In this document: positions 17,140 through 26,401 of the stretch, piece by piece
Layout of the letters: each line of letters begins with the position of its first letter
How positions within the stretch are numbered: position 1 is the stretch's first letter
NCBI GenBank assembly: GCA_965243165.1
Contig: OZ251535.1
Coordinates: 558,001 to 622,000, forward strand
Length of the DNA stretch: 64,000 nt
Direction: 5' to 3'
Source of the DNA: CATQHD01 sp965243165
GTDB taxonomy: Bacteria; Actinomycetota; Acidimicrobiia; Spongiisociales; Spongiisociaceae
Translations under genes and position numbers: made by a program
Notes under the pieces: generated by a model
Seen by the model: only the letters and a program-made list of their open reading frames with translations
What the model was told of the DNA's origin: nothing
Database searches by the model: none

Positions 17140-19515
17140 ATGGCGAACGGCCGGAGACCGAGAGCGCCTGGGGGCGGGGCGGGCCGGCGGCGCTCGGGGT
17201 GGTTGGCGCGGGCGGCCCGTTGGGTGGCGGCGGGGGTTGTGGTGGTGGGCTTGGGGGCGGCGGTTGCTGATTCGGATCCGGTTGGGTCGTTCGTTGCCGG
17301 GGTCGATGTTTCTGGGGGTGATGGGGGTGGGTCGGTCGGGTATCTTGCTCCGGTGTCGGCGAAGTTGGCCGGGTCGGGGGTGATAACTGCGAGTCATCAC
17401 ATCCGGTCGGATGGTTCTTGCAGTTATGGCCGGTGGAGTGATGGGAGTTGCCGGGCGTGTCCGGCCGGGCAGGTGTGGAGGACGGGCCGGGGGTGTGTGA
17501 GGGCTGAGAGTTCAAGGTCGTGTTCTTCGGGTAATAAGTATTTTCCTGAGTATAGGAGGTGCCGTCGGACCATCTGCCCGCATGGGCGTACGACTACTGG
17601 TTATTGCCGATCTGCTCCTGCTCCTACCACGACCCGGCCGCCTACGACAACGGCGGCTACCACTACAACAGTTCGGTCTACTACAACAACAATCCGGCCT
17701 ACTACAACAACGGCAGCCACTACCACCACTACCACCACTACCACGACAACTGTTCCGGCTTCTTGTCCGTTCGAACAGCGGCCGGATGGGTCTTGTCGGG
17801 CTTGCCGCGAACTGGATGAGTATCATGATGGGACGACGGGGTGTGTCAAGAAGATTTCGCCTGCGCCGGGTGATCCTAAGTGCCGGGTGGAGGGGGAGGT
17901 GTATTACAGCGGTTACAGTAAGTGTCTTCCTTCGAGTTGTGATCATGGTCGTACTTCCAGTGGTGAATGCAGGCCGTCTCCTCCGGCTGTTCCGTCAGGG
18001 GTGGTGGCGGATGGGGACAGTCGGGGTTTGTATCCGACGGAGCCCGAGTCTCCTCCTGTTAATGGGCAGATTGTGGTGAGTTGGTCTGCTGTGCCTGGTG
18101 CTACTGGTTATGTGGTTAGTTATGCGTTGGATTCTTCGTCGTTGTCTTGGAGAGAGCGGTCTGTTTCTGGTACATCGGTGACTTTGGGCCAGTCTTCTGG
18201 TATATTGTTGGATAATTTGTATCGTATCAGGGTAAAGGCTGTTAATGGTACCGGCGGGTCAGGTTGGTCGGATACAGCGTTTTCGTTTCCGACTTATACG
18301 CCGGTTATGAGGGGTGATAGTGTTGGTGTTATTCCTATTGATGGTTATCGTCCGACTGCTAGTTATGGTTATGTTTTGTGTACAAATACTGCGCCGGTGT
18401 CTGCTGAATTGAATAAGCTTGTAGCGTCTAATCCTGCTTTGACGAGAGATATTTGGCAAAAAATCATAACGGATGGAATAGAGATTTGGGATACTAAAGT
18501 CGGGTATATAACGGTTGATGTTCCTGAGGTGCGTAGGTGCTCTGAAGAGGACTTGGATATATCAGATCGAGATATAAGTATCAGCCTTGTGACTTTAATA
18601 CCACACAATAGTGACGATTTTTGCTCTGAAGGAGCCAGTGGCTGTGCTTATTACCATCATATTGATGGACAACTAGGCAAGGTAGCCATTTACATCAGAA
18701 ATAATAAACAGCTTACTCCCTTTAGCTGTTCGCAATTATCGAGACTGGTTGTACATGAATCCGGTCATGCCTTTGGTCTTGGTGACCATTACAGTCTTGT
18801 GTATTCTTCTATCATGTTTGGCTTAGATTTTATTCTTAATGTCTGCCGTCCGTCGGAGTATGATATTGGTGCTATGAAAGCAATATATCAATCACGGCCC
18901 GTGTCCACTGCTACCCAGTCTCCTGAGGCAGGCTCTACCGGGACAGCTACCAACGCACATTCTACGTCCACTACTACCACTACCAAATCTACTACGGTCT
19001 TTTCAACTACTTCATCCACGACCGCACCTACTACAACTACTACCGCATCGTCTACACCTACCACAGTTGCGGCGACGGCGACTACAGCCAATGCATCATC
19101 TACAACAACGACAACGTTAAGCTCCAGGCTGGTTACCGTATGGCAAATCGAAACCCGGCCTTCCAAGTTCGATACCGCACACCGCGAAGTTGAGTTTGCG
19201 CTCACGAGTGGGAACACCTTCACCTACGCTGGACGAACTTACACTATCAGCTCGATCAAGACCTACAATCGCGCCCCTCGTATCCAAGCCACTCCTGACC
19301 TTGAGGACCACGAGCTTCCCGGTGGGACGCTGATCCGGTTCTGGCCGGTCGATACCCCCAGCAGTGTTCAGACCATCCGGCTTTCCGACGGAAACGAGAT
19401 GCCGAGCGATCACCGATGGGACGTGATCTGGCCCAGCGCCCGTTATCCGATCGATCTCTATCGGAACACGACATGGCACATCGACCTGACCATCCCCTCC
19501 GAGTCCGGGTCTTAG
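17140..19515 (+). CDS. Secreted Thr-rich multidomain metzincin-like metalloprotease
   Basis: A 791-residue exported protein. Residues 1-45 carry a basic start and a hydrophobic segment (WVAAGVVVVGLGAAVA), a signal peptide or anchor. Two Cys-rich repeats with DGSCRAC follow (about 90-150 and 215-270), separated by a long Thr linker. A fibronectin type III-like domain spans about 290-380 (VSWSAVPGATGYVVSY). The catalytic part has the zinc motif HESGHAFGLGD (H539, E540, H543, D549) and a Met-turn SIMFG (M559), as in metzincins of the HExxHxxGxxD type. A second Thr/Ser linker precedes a C-terminal beta domain. It likely cleaves proteins outside the cell. It has the same low-complexity linker style as the downstream lipoproteins. 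Confidence 0.85.
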   Translation: MANGRRPRAPGGGAGRRRSGWLARAARWVAAGVVVVGLGAAVADSDPVGSFVAGVDVSGGDGGGSVGYLAPVSAKLAGSGVITASHHIRSDGSCSYGRWSDGSCRACPAGQVWRTGRGCVRAESSRSCSSGNKYFPEYRRCRRTICPHGRTTTGYCRSAPAPTTTRPPTTTAATTTTVRSTTTTIRPTTTTAATTTTTTTTTTTVPASCPFEQRPDGSCRACRELDEYHDGTTGCVKKISPAPGDPKCRVEGEVYYSGYSKCLPSSCDHGRTSSGECRPSPPAVPSGVVADGDSRGLYPTEPESPPVNGQIVVSWSAVPGATGYVVSYALDSSSLSWRERSVSGTSVTLGQSSGILLDNLYRIRVKAVNGTGGSGWSDTAFSFPTYTPVMRGDSVGVIPIDGYRPTASYGYVLCTNTAPVSAELNKLVASNPALTRDIWQKIITDGIEIWDTKVGYITVDVPEVRRCSEEDLDISDRDISISLVTLIPHNSDDFCSEGASGCAYYHHIDGQLGKVAIYIRNNKQLTPFSCSQLSRLVVHESGHAFGLGDHYSLVYSSIMFGLDFILNVCRPSEYDIGAMKAIYQSRPVSTATQSPEAGSTGTATNAHSTSTTTTTKSTTVFSTTSSTTAPTTTTTASSTPTTVAATATTANASSTTTTTLSSRLVTVWQIETRPSKFDTAHREVEFALTSGNTFTYAGRTYTISSIKTYNRAPRIQATPDLEDHELPGGTLIRFWPVDTPSSVQTIRLSDGNEMPSDHRWDVIWPSARYPIDLYRNTTWHIDLTIPSESGS

Positions 19516-19542
19516 CCCGCCCTGGATTGGTTCGCCGTCCCT

Positions 19543-19632
19543 CGGCGGGATGGAGATATTGTTGTGTCTTGGTGTTATCCGTGGCATCGGGCTGTGGGAT
19601 GTGGTCTAGGTATTCGACAAGGGAGGAGAACA
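19543..19632 (+). repeat. Conserved leader repeated before each tandem lipoprotein gene
   Basis: About 90 bases, from CCTCGGCGGGATGGA to the GGGAGGAG ribosome site, are nearly identical before all four lipoprotein genes (also 21341-21431, 23154-23176 plus 24617-24694 split by the IS, and 26309-26401). Such conservation implies a shared promoter and translation signal and shows that the duplication unit included the 5' region. Confidence 0.75.
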
Positions 19633-21294
19633 ATGATGAAGGTGCGTAGAGCCGTCGAAAGGTTAGCCCCCTTTTTGGTGTTGTTCTTCGCTTTGCAGTC
19701 TTGTAGTGCTGAGATGAGAGATGCACCGTTTTCTGATGCGGAGGAGCTATCGAAGGAATCTGCTGTGGTAAGCCGGGTTGCGACGGTCTCTTCTGTTACT
19801 CCTATGAGTCTGGCTGGTAGGGAGGTGCTGGATGAACCGTTGTCGTTCTCCTCTACTAGTGCGGTCTCTGGGTCTGAATCAGGTTATATACCGGCGGCGA
19901 TGGAGCGCCAGCCAGTAGCGTATCTGGAGGAAGTTGTACCTCCGTGTACTCCTGTTGTTGCCTCCGGAAAGGATCCATGCTATCAGGTTGTTCCGGCTGT
20001 TGTGGAGTCAGTCAGCACTCCAGGAGGAATCCGTAGATGGTCCGCTGAGGGTGTGCCCACTTTCGACGGTGTATTGTTAGGTAGAGCAGTACCAGGAACA
20101 GGAGTTCATCCTGCTAATGTTCCTCATATAGCAATCAGAGGGGCAGTGCAGAATGGTACCACTCGATGCGAGCTGTATCCTTACAATAGGTTATCTTATC
20201 GCAACCCGTTGTTTACCAAGGGATTGCGATATTATTATTGCTTTGCCGATATTTCCGTGCGCGAATATATTATAGGGGAAGGGCCAGATGAACTTACAGT
20301 TATTATGCATCGTGAAATAGTGTGGATTAGCCGTGAACAGTTTGCGGATTGGCTGAATATCAAGGATAAATTCGTGGTGGATATGCTTGAAGATCCCCAA
20401 TCAAGGACATCGGCGGTATACGAAGGAAAAGAAATGGTATTGTTGCTTGATATACCGCTCACTATTGCCGTGGAATCATGGTCTCGTAAAGGGTCCTGGG
20501 GGACCGTGTGGTTTCTGCAACGGAATGATGAAGGTGAAATCCGAGCTTTGGAGCAGGATATAGAGTTGGCCCAGATATATAAGCAGATTGACTCGGATTT
20601 TCTTTTATCCGAGTTTGATCTTCCTTTGTCCGAATTGGTGGAGCGGATCAAAGAGGCCGCGGAGAACAGGGCGGTGGTTACAGAGGGTCGGATCGGTCTA
20701 GACTCCACTCTGCCGTTACTAGTGACCGACGCCAACAGGCTACAGGATTTCTACGGAGCGGTAGGTGCAGTGTATGAGGGGGATGACGCTACGGTGTTGC
20801 CGCCTCCGGTTCCCGGCGGGGACGAACCCGAGCAGGATCCCACCCAGACGGACGTAGAGGAACCGGTCCCGGTTCCTCCGGTCCCGGGTGAGGAAGAGAC
20901 TGCTCCTCCGCCTGTCGATGATGCTGTTGCGACGTCTACCAGCACCATGACGCAGCCGCAGGCCGGGGACGCTGCTACGTCGTCTACTGCCGTTACTACT
21001 ACTGCGCCGCCGCAGGCGGAGGAAGCGGCCCCGCCCGCGGCGAGGACCACTCTGCCGGAGGCGGGTTCTGATACGACGGTTCCGGCGGTGGATACGGGTA
21101 CCACCCGCCCGCAGGTCGAGGACGCGGCTTCTTCCACGACCAGCACCACAGAGCCCTCCGATGACGAAGACGCGGCCCTGCCGGAGGAAGGGGATGAGTT
21201 GCCGACGCCGACCGGGACTACCCTGTCTTCGGACGATGGGGGCGGCGCGGGTCCGGCGGTCGGTGACGACGCCGGGGTGGGAACGGGACAGTAG
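19633..21294 (+). CDS. Tandem lipoprotein, copy 1
   Basis: A 553-residue lipoprotein. The signal peptide ends in the lipobox LQSC, so Cys24 would be lipidated and the protein anchored outside the membrane. Residues 25-100 are a Ser-rich spacer; about 100-360 is a globular domain with paired cysteines (PPCTPV..KDPCYQ and TTRCELY..YYYCFAD) and the signatures PHIAIRG, EYIIGEGPDELTVIMHRE and GTVWFLQRN. After about residue 395 comes a long Pro/Thr/acidic tail with degenerate VPPVPGEEE and TTTxPQAED repeats, a cell-wall-spanning or stalk region. GGGAGGAG precedes the ATG. I recognise no family for the domain. It follows the protease gene and heads a four-gene tandem array. Confidence 0.8.
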   Translation: MMKVRRAVERLAPFLVLFFALQSCSAEMRDAPFSDAEELSKESAVVSRVATVSSVTPMSLAGREVLDEPLSFSSTSAVSGSESGYIPAAMERQPVAYLEEVVPPCTPVVASGKDPCYQVVPAVVESVSTPGGIRRWSAEGVPTFDGVLLGRAVPGTGVHPANVPHIAIRGAVQNGTTRCELYPYNRLSYRNPLFTKGLRYYYCFADISVREYIIGEGPDELTVIMHREIVWISREQFADWLNIKDKFVVDMLEDPQSRTSAVYEGKEMVLLLDIPLTIAVESWSRKGSWGTVWFLQRNDEGEIRALEQDIELAQIYKQIDSDFLLSEFDLPLSELVERIKEAAENRAVVTEGRIGLDSTLPLLVTDANRLQDFYGAVGAVYEGDDATVLPPPVPGGDEPEQDPTQTDVEEPVPVPPVPGEEETAPPPVDDAVATSTSTMTQPQAGDAATSSTAVTTTAPPQAEEAAPPAARTTLPEAGSDTTVPAVDTGTTRPQVEDAASSTTSTTEPSDDEDAALPEEGDELPTPTGTTLSSDDGGGAGPAVGDDAGVGTGQ

Positions 21295-21431
21295 CCTCCG
21301 AAGCGGCACGAAATTTCCGAGCTGGCCGCCGATGGCCCATCCTCGGCGGGATGGAGGTATTGTTGTGTCTCGGTGTTATCCGAGCATTGAGCTGTGGATG
21401 CGGTTCAGGTATTCGGCAAGGGAGGAGAACA

Positions 21432-23108
21432 ATGATCAAAGAGCGTAGAGCCGTCGAAGTGTTAGCCTCCTTTTTGGTGTTGGTCTTCGTTTTGCAGTCT
21501 TGTAGTGCTGAGGTGAAGAATGCGCCGGTTTCTGATGCGGGTGATTCGTTGGAGGGCCCTGTTGTTGTGGTGAGCCCAGCTACGGCAATTTCTTCTTCTT
21601 CTTCTTCTTCTTCTTCTTCTTCTTTGATTGAATCGTCACCATCGACTCTGCCGAGTTTACCAGAGGGCGAAGAGGCGGTGGATGAGTCGTCGCCTTCTTC
21701 GCCGGTGACCAGGGCATCTGTGACGGCTGAATCGGGGTACACGCCAGCGGCGATGGAACGCAGGCCGGTGTCGTATTTGCAGGAGGTCGTTTCTCCGTGT
21801 CTTCCTGTTGACAGGTCGGGGCAGGATCCGTGTCAAGGTTCTCCTGTCCTACTTACTGGTGCTTCATCGAGTAGCAGTTGGTTGCTTGATGAACTACCTG
21901 CGTTTGATGATATTATGTTGGGTAATCTGGTAGGTAGATATGTTCCTGCTGTTGTCCCTCATATAGTGATCCGGGGGTTGGTGCAACCGGATACTACACG
22001 ATGCGAGCTTTATTGGGTTGAGGCTTTTGCATATAGAAACCTGCCGCCAGCCGGTTATGCCTATTTTTGTTTTGCTGAAGTTTCGGTACACGAGTATATA
22101 ATAGGAGAAGGACCGGCCCAGATTACAGTCGCTATGCATCGAGAACCGATCTTTCTTACCCCTCAGCAAGCGGCGGATTGGTCTAATATAAGAGAATGGA
22201 TGGTGCCTGGGGTGCTTGGTGATCCAGGGTTGAGAACAGCGGCAGCATATGAAGGGAAGGAAATGGTGTTGTTCCTGCGCATCCCTATCGCTGCAGGTTT
22301 AGAATCATGGGCACTTAGCGGGTGGTGGGGTAACACATGGTTCCTGCAACGGAATGAAGAAGGCGAAATACGAGCCTTGGAACAAGATTACAACGTGGCC
22401 CGGACCGATAAACTGCGCAGCCAACTTGATCTTCCTTTGTCAGAGCTGGTAGAACGGATCAAAAAGGCGGCAGAGAACAGAGCGGTGGTTACAGAGGGGC
22501 GGATCGGTTTAGACTCCGCTCTGCCGATGCTGGTGACCGATGCCAACCGGCTGCAGAATTTCTATGTGTCGGCGGGTGCGGTGTATGAGGGGGATGACGC
22601 TCCGGTGTTGCCGCCGCCGGTTCCCGGCGGGGACGAGCCCGAGCAGGATCCCACCCAGACGGATGTAGAGGAACCAGTCCCGGTTCCTCCGGTCCCGGGT
22701 GAGGAAGAGACTTCTCCTCCGCCCGTCGATGATGTTGTTACGACGTCTACCAGCACCACGACGGAGCCGCAGGCCGGGGACGCTGCTACGTCGTCTACTG
22801 CCGTTACTACTACCACGATGCAGCCGCAGGCGGAGGAAGCGGCCCCGCCAACGACGGGGACCACTCTGCCGGAGGCGGGTTCTGATACGACGGTTCCGGC
22901 GGTGGATACGGGTACTACCCAACCGCAGGCCGAGGGTGCGGCTTCCTCCACGGCCAGCACCACACAGCCCCCGGATGACGAAGACGCGGCCCTGCCGGAG
23001 GAAGGAGATGAGTTGCCGACGCCGACCGGGACCACTCGGCCTTCGGACGATGGGGGCGGCGCGGGTCCAGCGGTCGGTGACGACGCCGGAGTGGGAACGG
23101 GACAGTAG
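21432..23108 (+). CDS. Tandem lipoprotein, copy 2
   Basis: A 558-residue paralog of copy 1 with the same plan: lipobox LQSC, Ser-rich spacer, cysteine-bearing domain (RCELYWVE, EYIIGEGPAQITVAMHRE, NTWFLQRNEEGEIRALEQD) and Pro/Thr/acidic tail. The tails and the 3' flank are almost identical to copy 1 at the DNA level, while the central domain has diverged (VEAFAYRNLPPAGYAYF replaces the copy 1 loop), so selection or conversion differs along the gene. The spacer holds a run of 11 identical Ser codons. Start is fixed by the conserved leader and GGAGGAG. Function unknown; surface display of a variable domain is plausible. Confidence 0.8.
   Translation: MIKERRAVEVLASFLVLVFVLQSCSAEVKNAPVSDAGDSLEGPVVVVSPATAISSSSSSSSSSSLIESSPSTLPSLPEGEEAVDESSPSSPVTRASVTAESGYTPAAMERRPVSYLQEVVSPCLPVDRSGQDPCQGSPVLLTGASSSSSWLLDELPAFDDIMLGNLVGRYVPAVVPHIVIRGLVQPDTTRCELYWVEAFAYRNLPPAGYAYFCFAEVSVHEYIIGEGPAQITVAMHREPIFLTPQQAADWSNIREWMVPGVLGDPGLRTAAAYEGKEMVLFLRIPIAAGLESWALSGWWGNTWFLQRNEEGEIRALEQDYNVARTDKLRSQLDLPLSELVERIKKAAENRAVVTEGRIGLDSALPMLVTDANRLQNFYVSAGAVYEGDDAPVLPPPVPGGDEPEQDPTQTDVEEPVPVPPVPGEEETSPPPVDDVVTTSTSTTTEPQAGDAATSSTAVTTTTMQPQAEEAAPPTTGTTLPEAGSDTTVPAVDTGTTQPQAEGAASSTASTTQPPDDEDAALPEEGDELPTPTGTTRPSDDGGGAGPAVGDDAGVGTGQ
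21591..21623 (+). repeat. Trinucleotide run (11 x TCT) inside lipoprotein copy 2
   Basis: Eleven successive TCT codons encode a poly-Ser run in the spacer between the lipid anchor and the globular domain. The other three copies have at most a few Ser codons here. Slippage would change linker length without shifting the frame. Confidence 0.85.
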
Positions 23109-23176
23109 CCTCCGAAGCGGCACGAAATTCCGAGCTGGCCGCCGATGGCCCATCCTCGGCGGGATGGAGGTATTGT

Positions 23177-24616
23177 GGCTCTTCGGATTTCAGGGGGGAG
23201 TGAGGGTGGGGAGCAGCTTCCAGTTGGGCTTCCCGGCGTAGAGCAGAGCCCGGATCCGGTAGTTGGCGAAGTTCCGGAACCCGAACCCGACGCGTTTGAT
23301 TCGTTTGATGAGATTGTTGACGGCTTCGGTGGCTGCGTTGGTGTAACGGGCGTGATGCCAGTTGGTGATCTGGGTATGCCAGCGGGCGAGGGTCCGGCCG
23401 AGCTGGTTGACCTCCGGCGGGCAGGACTCGTGCTGAAGGTCGGAAGCGAGCTGCCGGCAGTACCGGTCGGCAACGTCGGGTTCGTCGATGTCGTAGACAC
23501 TGCGGACTGTTTCCTTGGCGTGCCAGGCCGTCCGGACTTCGCCGTGGGGGTCTCCGGCGTCGAGGAGGCCCCGCAGGCGGGCTTCGCCGCTGGTGTCGAG
23601 CCGTTCCGAAGCAAGGGTGAGCAGCCGCCGGATCTGATACAAGGGATCTCCTCTCCGTCCCCGGTGTCCGAGGGTTTCCTGTTGGGTGCGGCGGCGCACC
23701 TGGTCGAGGCGGTCGTTGGCCAACCGCACCACATGGAACGGATCGGCGATTTGGCGGGCGTGGGGCAGCACTTGGTTGTAGGCCGCCCGATACGGGCTGG
23801 AGAGGTCCAACACCGCCCAGCGGATCTGTTCCAACCATTCTTTTGGTTGTTCCTGCAGCCACCCCGCGGCTGAACGGGCGTCTCTGCCTGGGACAACGTC
23901 TAGCAGCTGCCCTCCTCCGACGTCTACCACCGAAGTCGCCCAGACCCTTCCCAGACGGCGGCCCCGCCGCAGGAACAGGGTCTCGTCCAGGCCCAGAGCC
24001 TCCACCCGGCCTACCCGATCATGGTCGGCTTCCAACAAAGCAGCGCCCCAACGGGTTACCTCCTTGTTGACGGTATGCCAGTCACAACCCAACTCTCTGG
24101 CCACTTCCTCAACAGCGCGGCCGGCCTGGCCGACTTGCTTGGTCGCCCACCGAGCCGCCCGGGTGGTCAGCAACGCCCGCTCAGGGGCGATCTCGGGGTT
24201 CTGTTCAGTGAACGACCCCACCCCGCACTCCGGGTTGGGGCACTCCCAGCGGTGTTTCCGCCAGCTCAGACGGGCGGGCCGCCCGAACGAGGGAAGATCA
24301 ACCAGCTCCACCACTCGGGTGCCTTTCGACCACAGAGGGCCTCCGCAGCCGGGGCACCGCGGGCGGGGCGCCCGGCAGCGGACCTCGACCTCGACGCCCC
24401 CGCCGAGGGGTTCACCCACCCCCGCGACGTCGACTTCTTCTAATCCGACCAACACCTCGCACATGCGCGTAGGATTGCGTTCCACAGGGGTCCTCCTCAC
24501 TCGGGGATGCCTTTCAAGCGTCCGATTATGGAGGACCCCACCCCCGATCCCGTGGATTCCCACCGTCCGTCAGAGGACCTGCCCGTCCTCTACTCCCCCC
24601 TCATTTCCGAAGAGCC
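23177..24616 (-). mobile_element. ISL3-family insertion sequence (1440 bp) with 8-bp target duplication
   Basis: The ends are imperfect inverted repeats of 25 bases starting GGCTCTTCGGA and ending AGGGGGGAGT (22 of 25 match). The element is flanked on both sides by GGTATTGT (23169-23176 and 24617-24624), an 8-bp target-site duplication. Both features are typical of ISL3. It interrupts the conserved leader of lipoprotein copy 3. One transposase gene fills it. The exact duplication and open transposase frame argue for recent insertion. Confidence 0.93.
23190..24464 (-). CDS. ISL3-family transposase
   Basis: About 424 residues. The N-terminus has a zinc-finger pair (CRAPRPRCPGCGG, then WECPNPECG), as in ISL3 transposases. 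A helix-turn-helix region near VARELGCDWHTVNKEV follows, and then the DDE core: ALGLDETLF (first Asp), AVLDLSSPYRAAY (second Asp) and the late Glu in NAATEAVNNLIKRIKR. It would cut and join the element's ends. I place the start at ATG 24464 (MCEVLVGLEEV), which leaves normal spacing to the right inverted repeat; the frame stays open further upstream. The intact motifs suggest an active enzyme. Confidence 0.9.
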   Translation of the reverse strand: MCEVLVGLEEVDVAGVGEPLGGGVEVEVRCRAPRPRCPGCGGPLWSKGTRVVELVDLPSFGRPARLSWRKHRWECPNPECGVGSFTEQNPEIAPERALLTTRAARWATKQVGQAGRAVEEVARELGCDWHTVNKEVTRWGAALLEADHDRVGRVEALGLDETLFLRRGRRLGRVWATSVVDVGGGQLLDVVPGRDARSAAGWLQEQPKEWLEQIRWAVLDLSSPYRAAYNQVLPHARQIADPFHVVRLANDRLDQVRRRTQQETLGHRGRRGDPLYQIRRLLTLASERLDTSGEARLRGLLDAGDPHGEVRTAWHAKETVRSVYDIDEPDVADRYCRQLASDLQHESCPPEVNQLGRTLARWHTQITNWHHARYTNAATEAVNNLIKRIKRVGFGFRNFANYRIRALLYAGKPNWKLLPTLTPP

Positions 24617-24694
24617 GGTATTGTTGTGTCTTGGTGTTATCCGTGGCATCGGGCTGTGGGATGTGGTCCAGGTATTCGGCAAGGGAGGAGAACA

Positions 24695-26269
24695 ATGATA
24701 AGAGAGCGTAGAGCCGTCGAAAGGTTAGCCGTTTTTCTGGTGTTGGTCTTCGTTTTGCAGTCTTGTAGTGCTGAGATGGGGGATGCGCCAGGTTCTGAAG
24801 TGGAGGAGCCCTTGGAGGAATCCATTGGGGTGAGCCGGGTTGCGGCGGTTTCATCTGTTGCTCCTATGAGTCTGTCTGGTAGGGAGGTAGTGGATGAATC
24901 GCCGGTGTCTTCTTTGACTAGTGTGTCCGCTGGGTCTAAATCAGGTTATACACCGGTGGCGATGGAACGCCGGCCGGTGTCGTATTTGCGGGAGGTTGTT
25001 CCTCCGTGTCTTCCTTTTGATGAATCCGGGAGAGATCCTTGTTTGCAGGGTGTTCCTGCTCTTCTGAAGTCAGCTGGTGTCTCTGGTAGATGGGTATCCT
25101 ATGATTACTTACCGACTTTTGATGACATACTCTTAGGAAAAGTAAAAGATGAGGTAGTTCGTGAGATTGTACCTCATATAGCAATAAGAGGGTTAGTGCA
25201 GGTTGGTAGCACCCGATGTGACCTATATATGTTCAAGAAATTATCATACGTTACTTACCTATCTGGTGGTCCCCCTTATTATTACTGCTTTGTAGATATC
25301 ACTGTTCACGATTACATTGTAGGGGAGGGGCCGGATGAACTTACAGTTGCCATGCATCGTGAAGTAGTATATTTGTACCCTGATCAACTTGAGAATTGGC
25401 TGAATATAAGAGACGAGTTCGTGATGAATCGGCTTGAGGATCCGCAATCAAGGACAGCAGCGGCATATGAAGGAAGAGAGATGGTGTTGTTGCTTCGTAC
25501 ACCTTATACTACTACCGTAGAAACATTGGCTCGCAGCGGCGAGCTGGGTACTGTGTGGTTTTTGCAACGTGACGGAGAAGATGAAATACGAGCTGTTGAC
25601 CAGGCTACATGGCTAGTGATCGATGAACTGCAAAGCCACTTTGATCTCCCTTTATCCGAGCTGGAGGAACGGATCAAAAAGGCCGCGGAGAACAGAGCCG
25701 TGGTTACGGATGGTCGGATAGGCGTGGATTCTTCTTTGCCGTTGTTGGTGACCGACGCCAATCAGTTGCAGGATTTCTTCGTGTCGGTGGGTGCGGTGTA
25801 TGAGGGTGATGACGCTACGGTGTTGCCGCCGCCGGTTCCCGGCGGGGACGAGCCCGAGCAGGATCCCACCCAGACGGATGTAGAGGAACCGGTCCCGGTT
25901 CCCCCGGTCCCGGGTGAGGAAGAGAATGTTCCCCTGCCCGTCGATGATGCTGTTACGACGTCTACCAGCCCCACGACTCAGCCGCAGGCCGAGGACGTGG
26001 CCCCGCCAACGACGGGGACCACTCTGCCGCCGGCGGGTGCTGATACCACGGTTCCGGCGGTGGATACGGGTACCACCCGCCCGCAGGCCGAGGACGCGGC
26101 TTCCTCCACGACCAGCACCACAGAGCCCCCGGATGACGACGAAGACGCGGCCCTGCCGGAGGAAGGGGATGAGTTGCCGACGCCGACTGGGACCACCCGG
26201 CCTTGGGACGATGGAGGCGGCGCGGGTCCATCGGTCGGTGACGACGCCGGGGTGGGAACGGGACAGTAG
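24695..26269 (+). CDS. Tandem lipoprotein, copy 3
   Basis: A 524-residue paralog. Signal peptide with LQSC, spacer with the set phrase PMSLSGREVVDE shared with copies 1 and 4, and central domain DDILLGK...PHIAIRG, RCDLYMFK, YIVGEGPDELTVAMHREVV. The tail is about 30 residues shorter than in copies 1 and 2 because one TTT-PQ repeat block is missing. Its leader is cut by the IS 70 bases before the ATG; the ribosome site GGGAGGAG and the last 78 leader bases remain, so expression now depends on whether the promoter lies inside that part or on the IS. Domain function is unknown. Confidence 0.8.
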   Translation: MIRERRAVERLAVFLVLVFVLQSCSAEMGDAPGSEVEEPLEESIGVSRVAAVSSVAPMSLSGREVVDESPVSSLTSVSAGSKSGYTPVAMERRPVSYLREVVPPCLPFDESGRDPCLQGVPALLKSAGVSGRWVSYDYLPTFDDILLGKVKDEVVREIVPHIAIRGLVQVGSTRCDLYMFKKLSYVTYLSGGPPYYYCFVDITVHDYIVGEGPDELTVAMHREVVYLYPDQLENWLNIRDEFVMNRLEDPQSRTAAAYEGREMVLLLRTPYTTTVETLARSGELGTVWFLQRDGEDEIRAVDQATWLVIDELQSHFDLPLSELEERIKKAAENRAVVTDGRIGVDSSLPLLVTDANQLQDFFVSVGAVYEGDDATVLPPPVPGGDEPEQDPTQTDVEEPVPVPPVPGEEENVPLPVDDAVTTSTSPTTQPQAEDVAPPTTGTTLPPAGADTTVPAVDTGTTRPQAEDAASSTTSTTEPPDDDEDAALPEEGDELPTPTGTTRPWDDGGGAGPSVGDDAGVGTGQ

Positions 26270-26401
26270 CCTCCGACAGAAACGAATTGCAGAGCGGCCA
26301 CCGATGGTCCATCCTCGGCGGGATGGAGCTATTCTGGTCTTGTTTATCCGTGGCATCGGGCTGTGGGATGTGGTCCAGGTATTCGGCAAGGGAGGCGAAC
26401 A

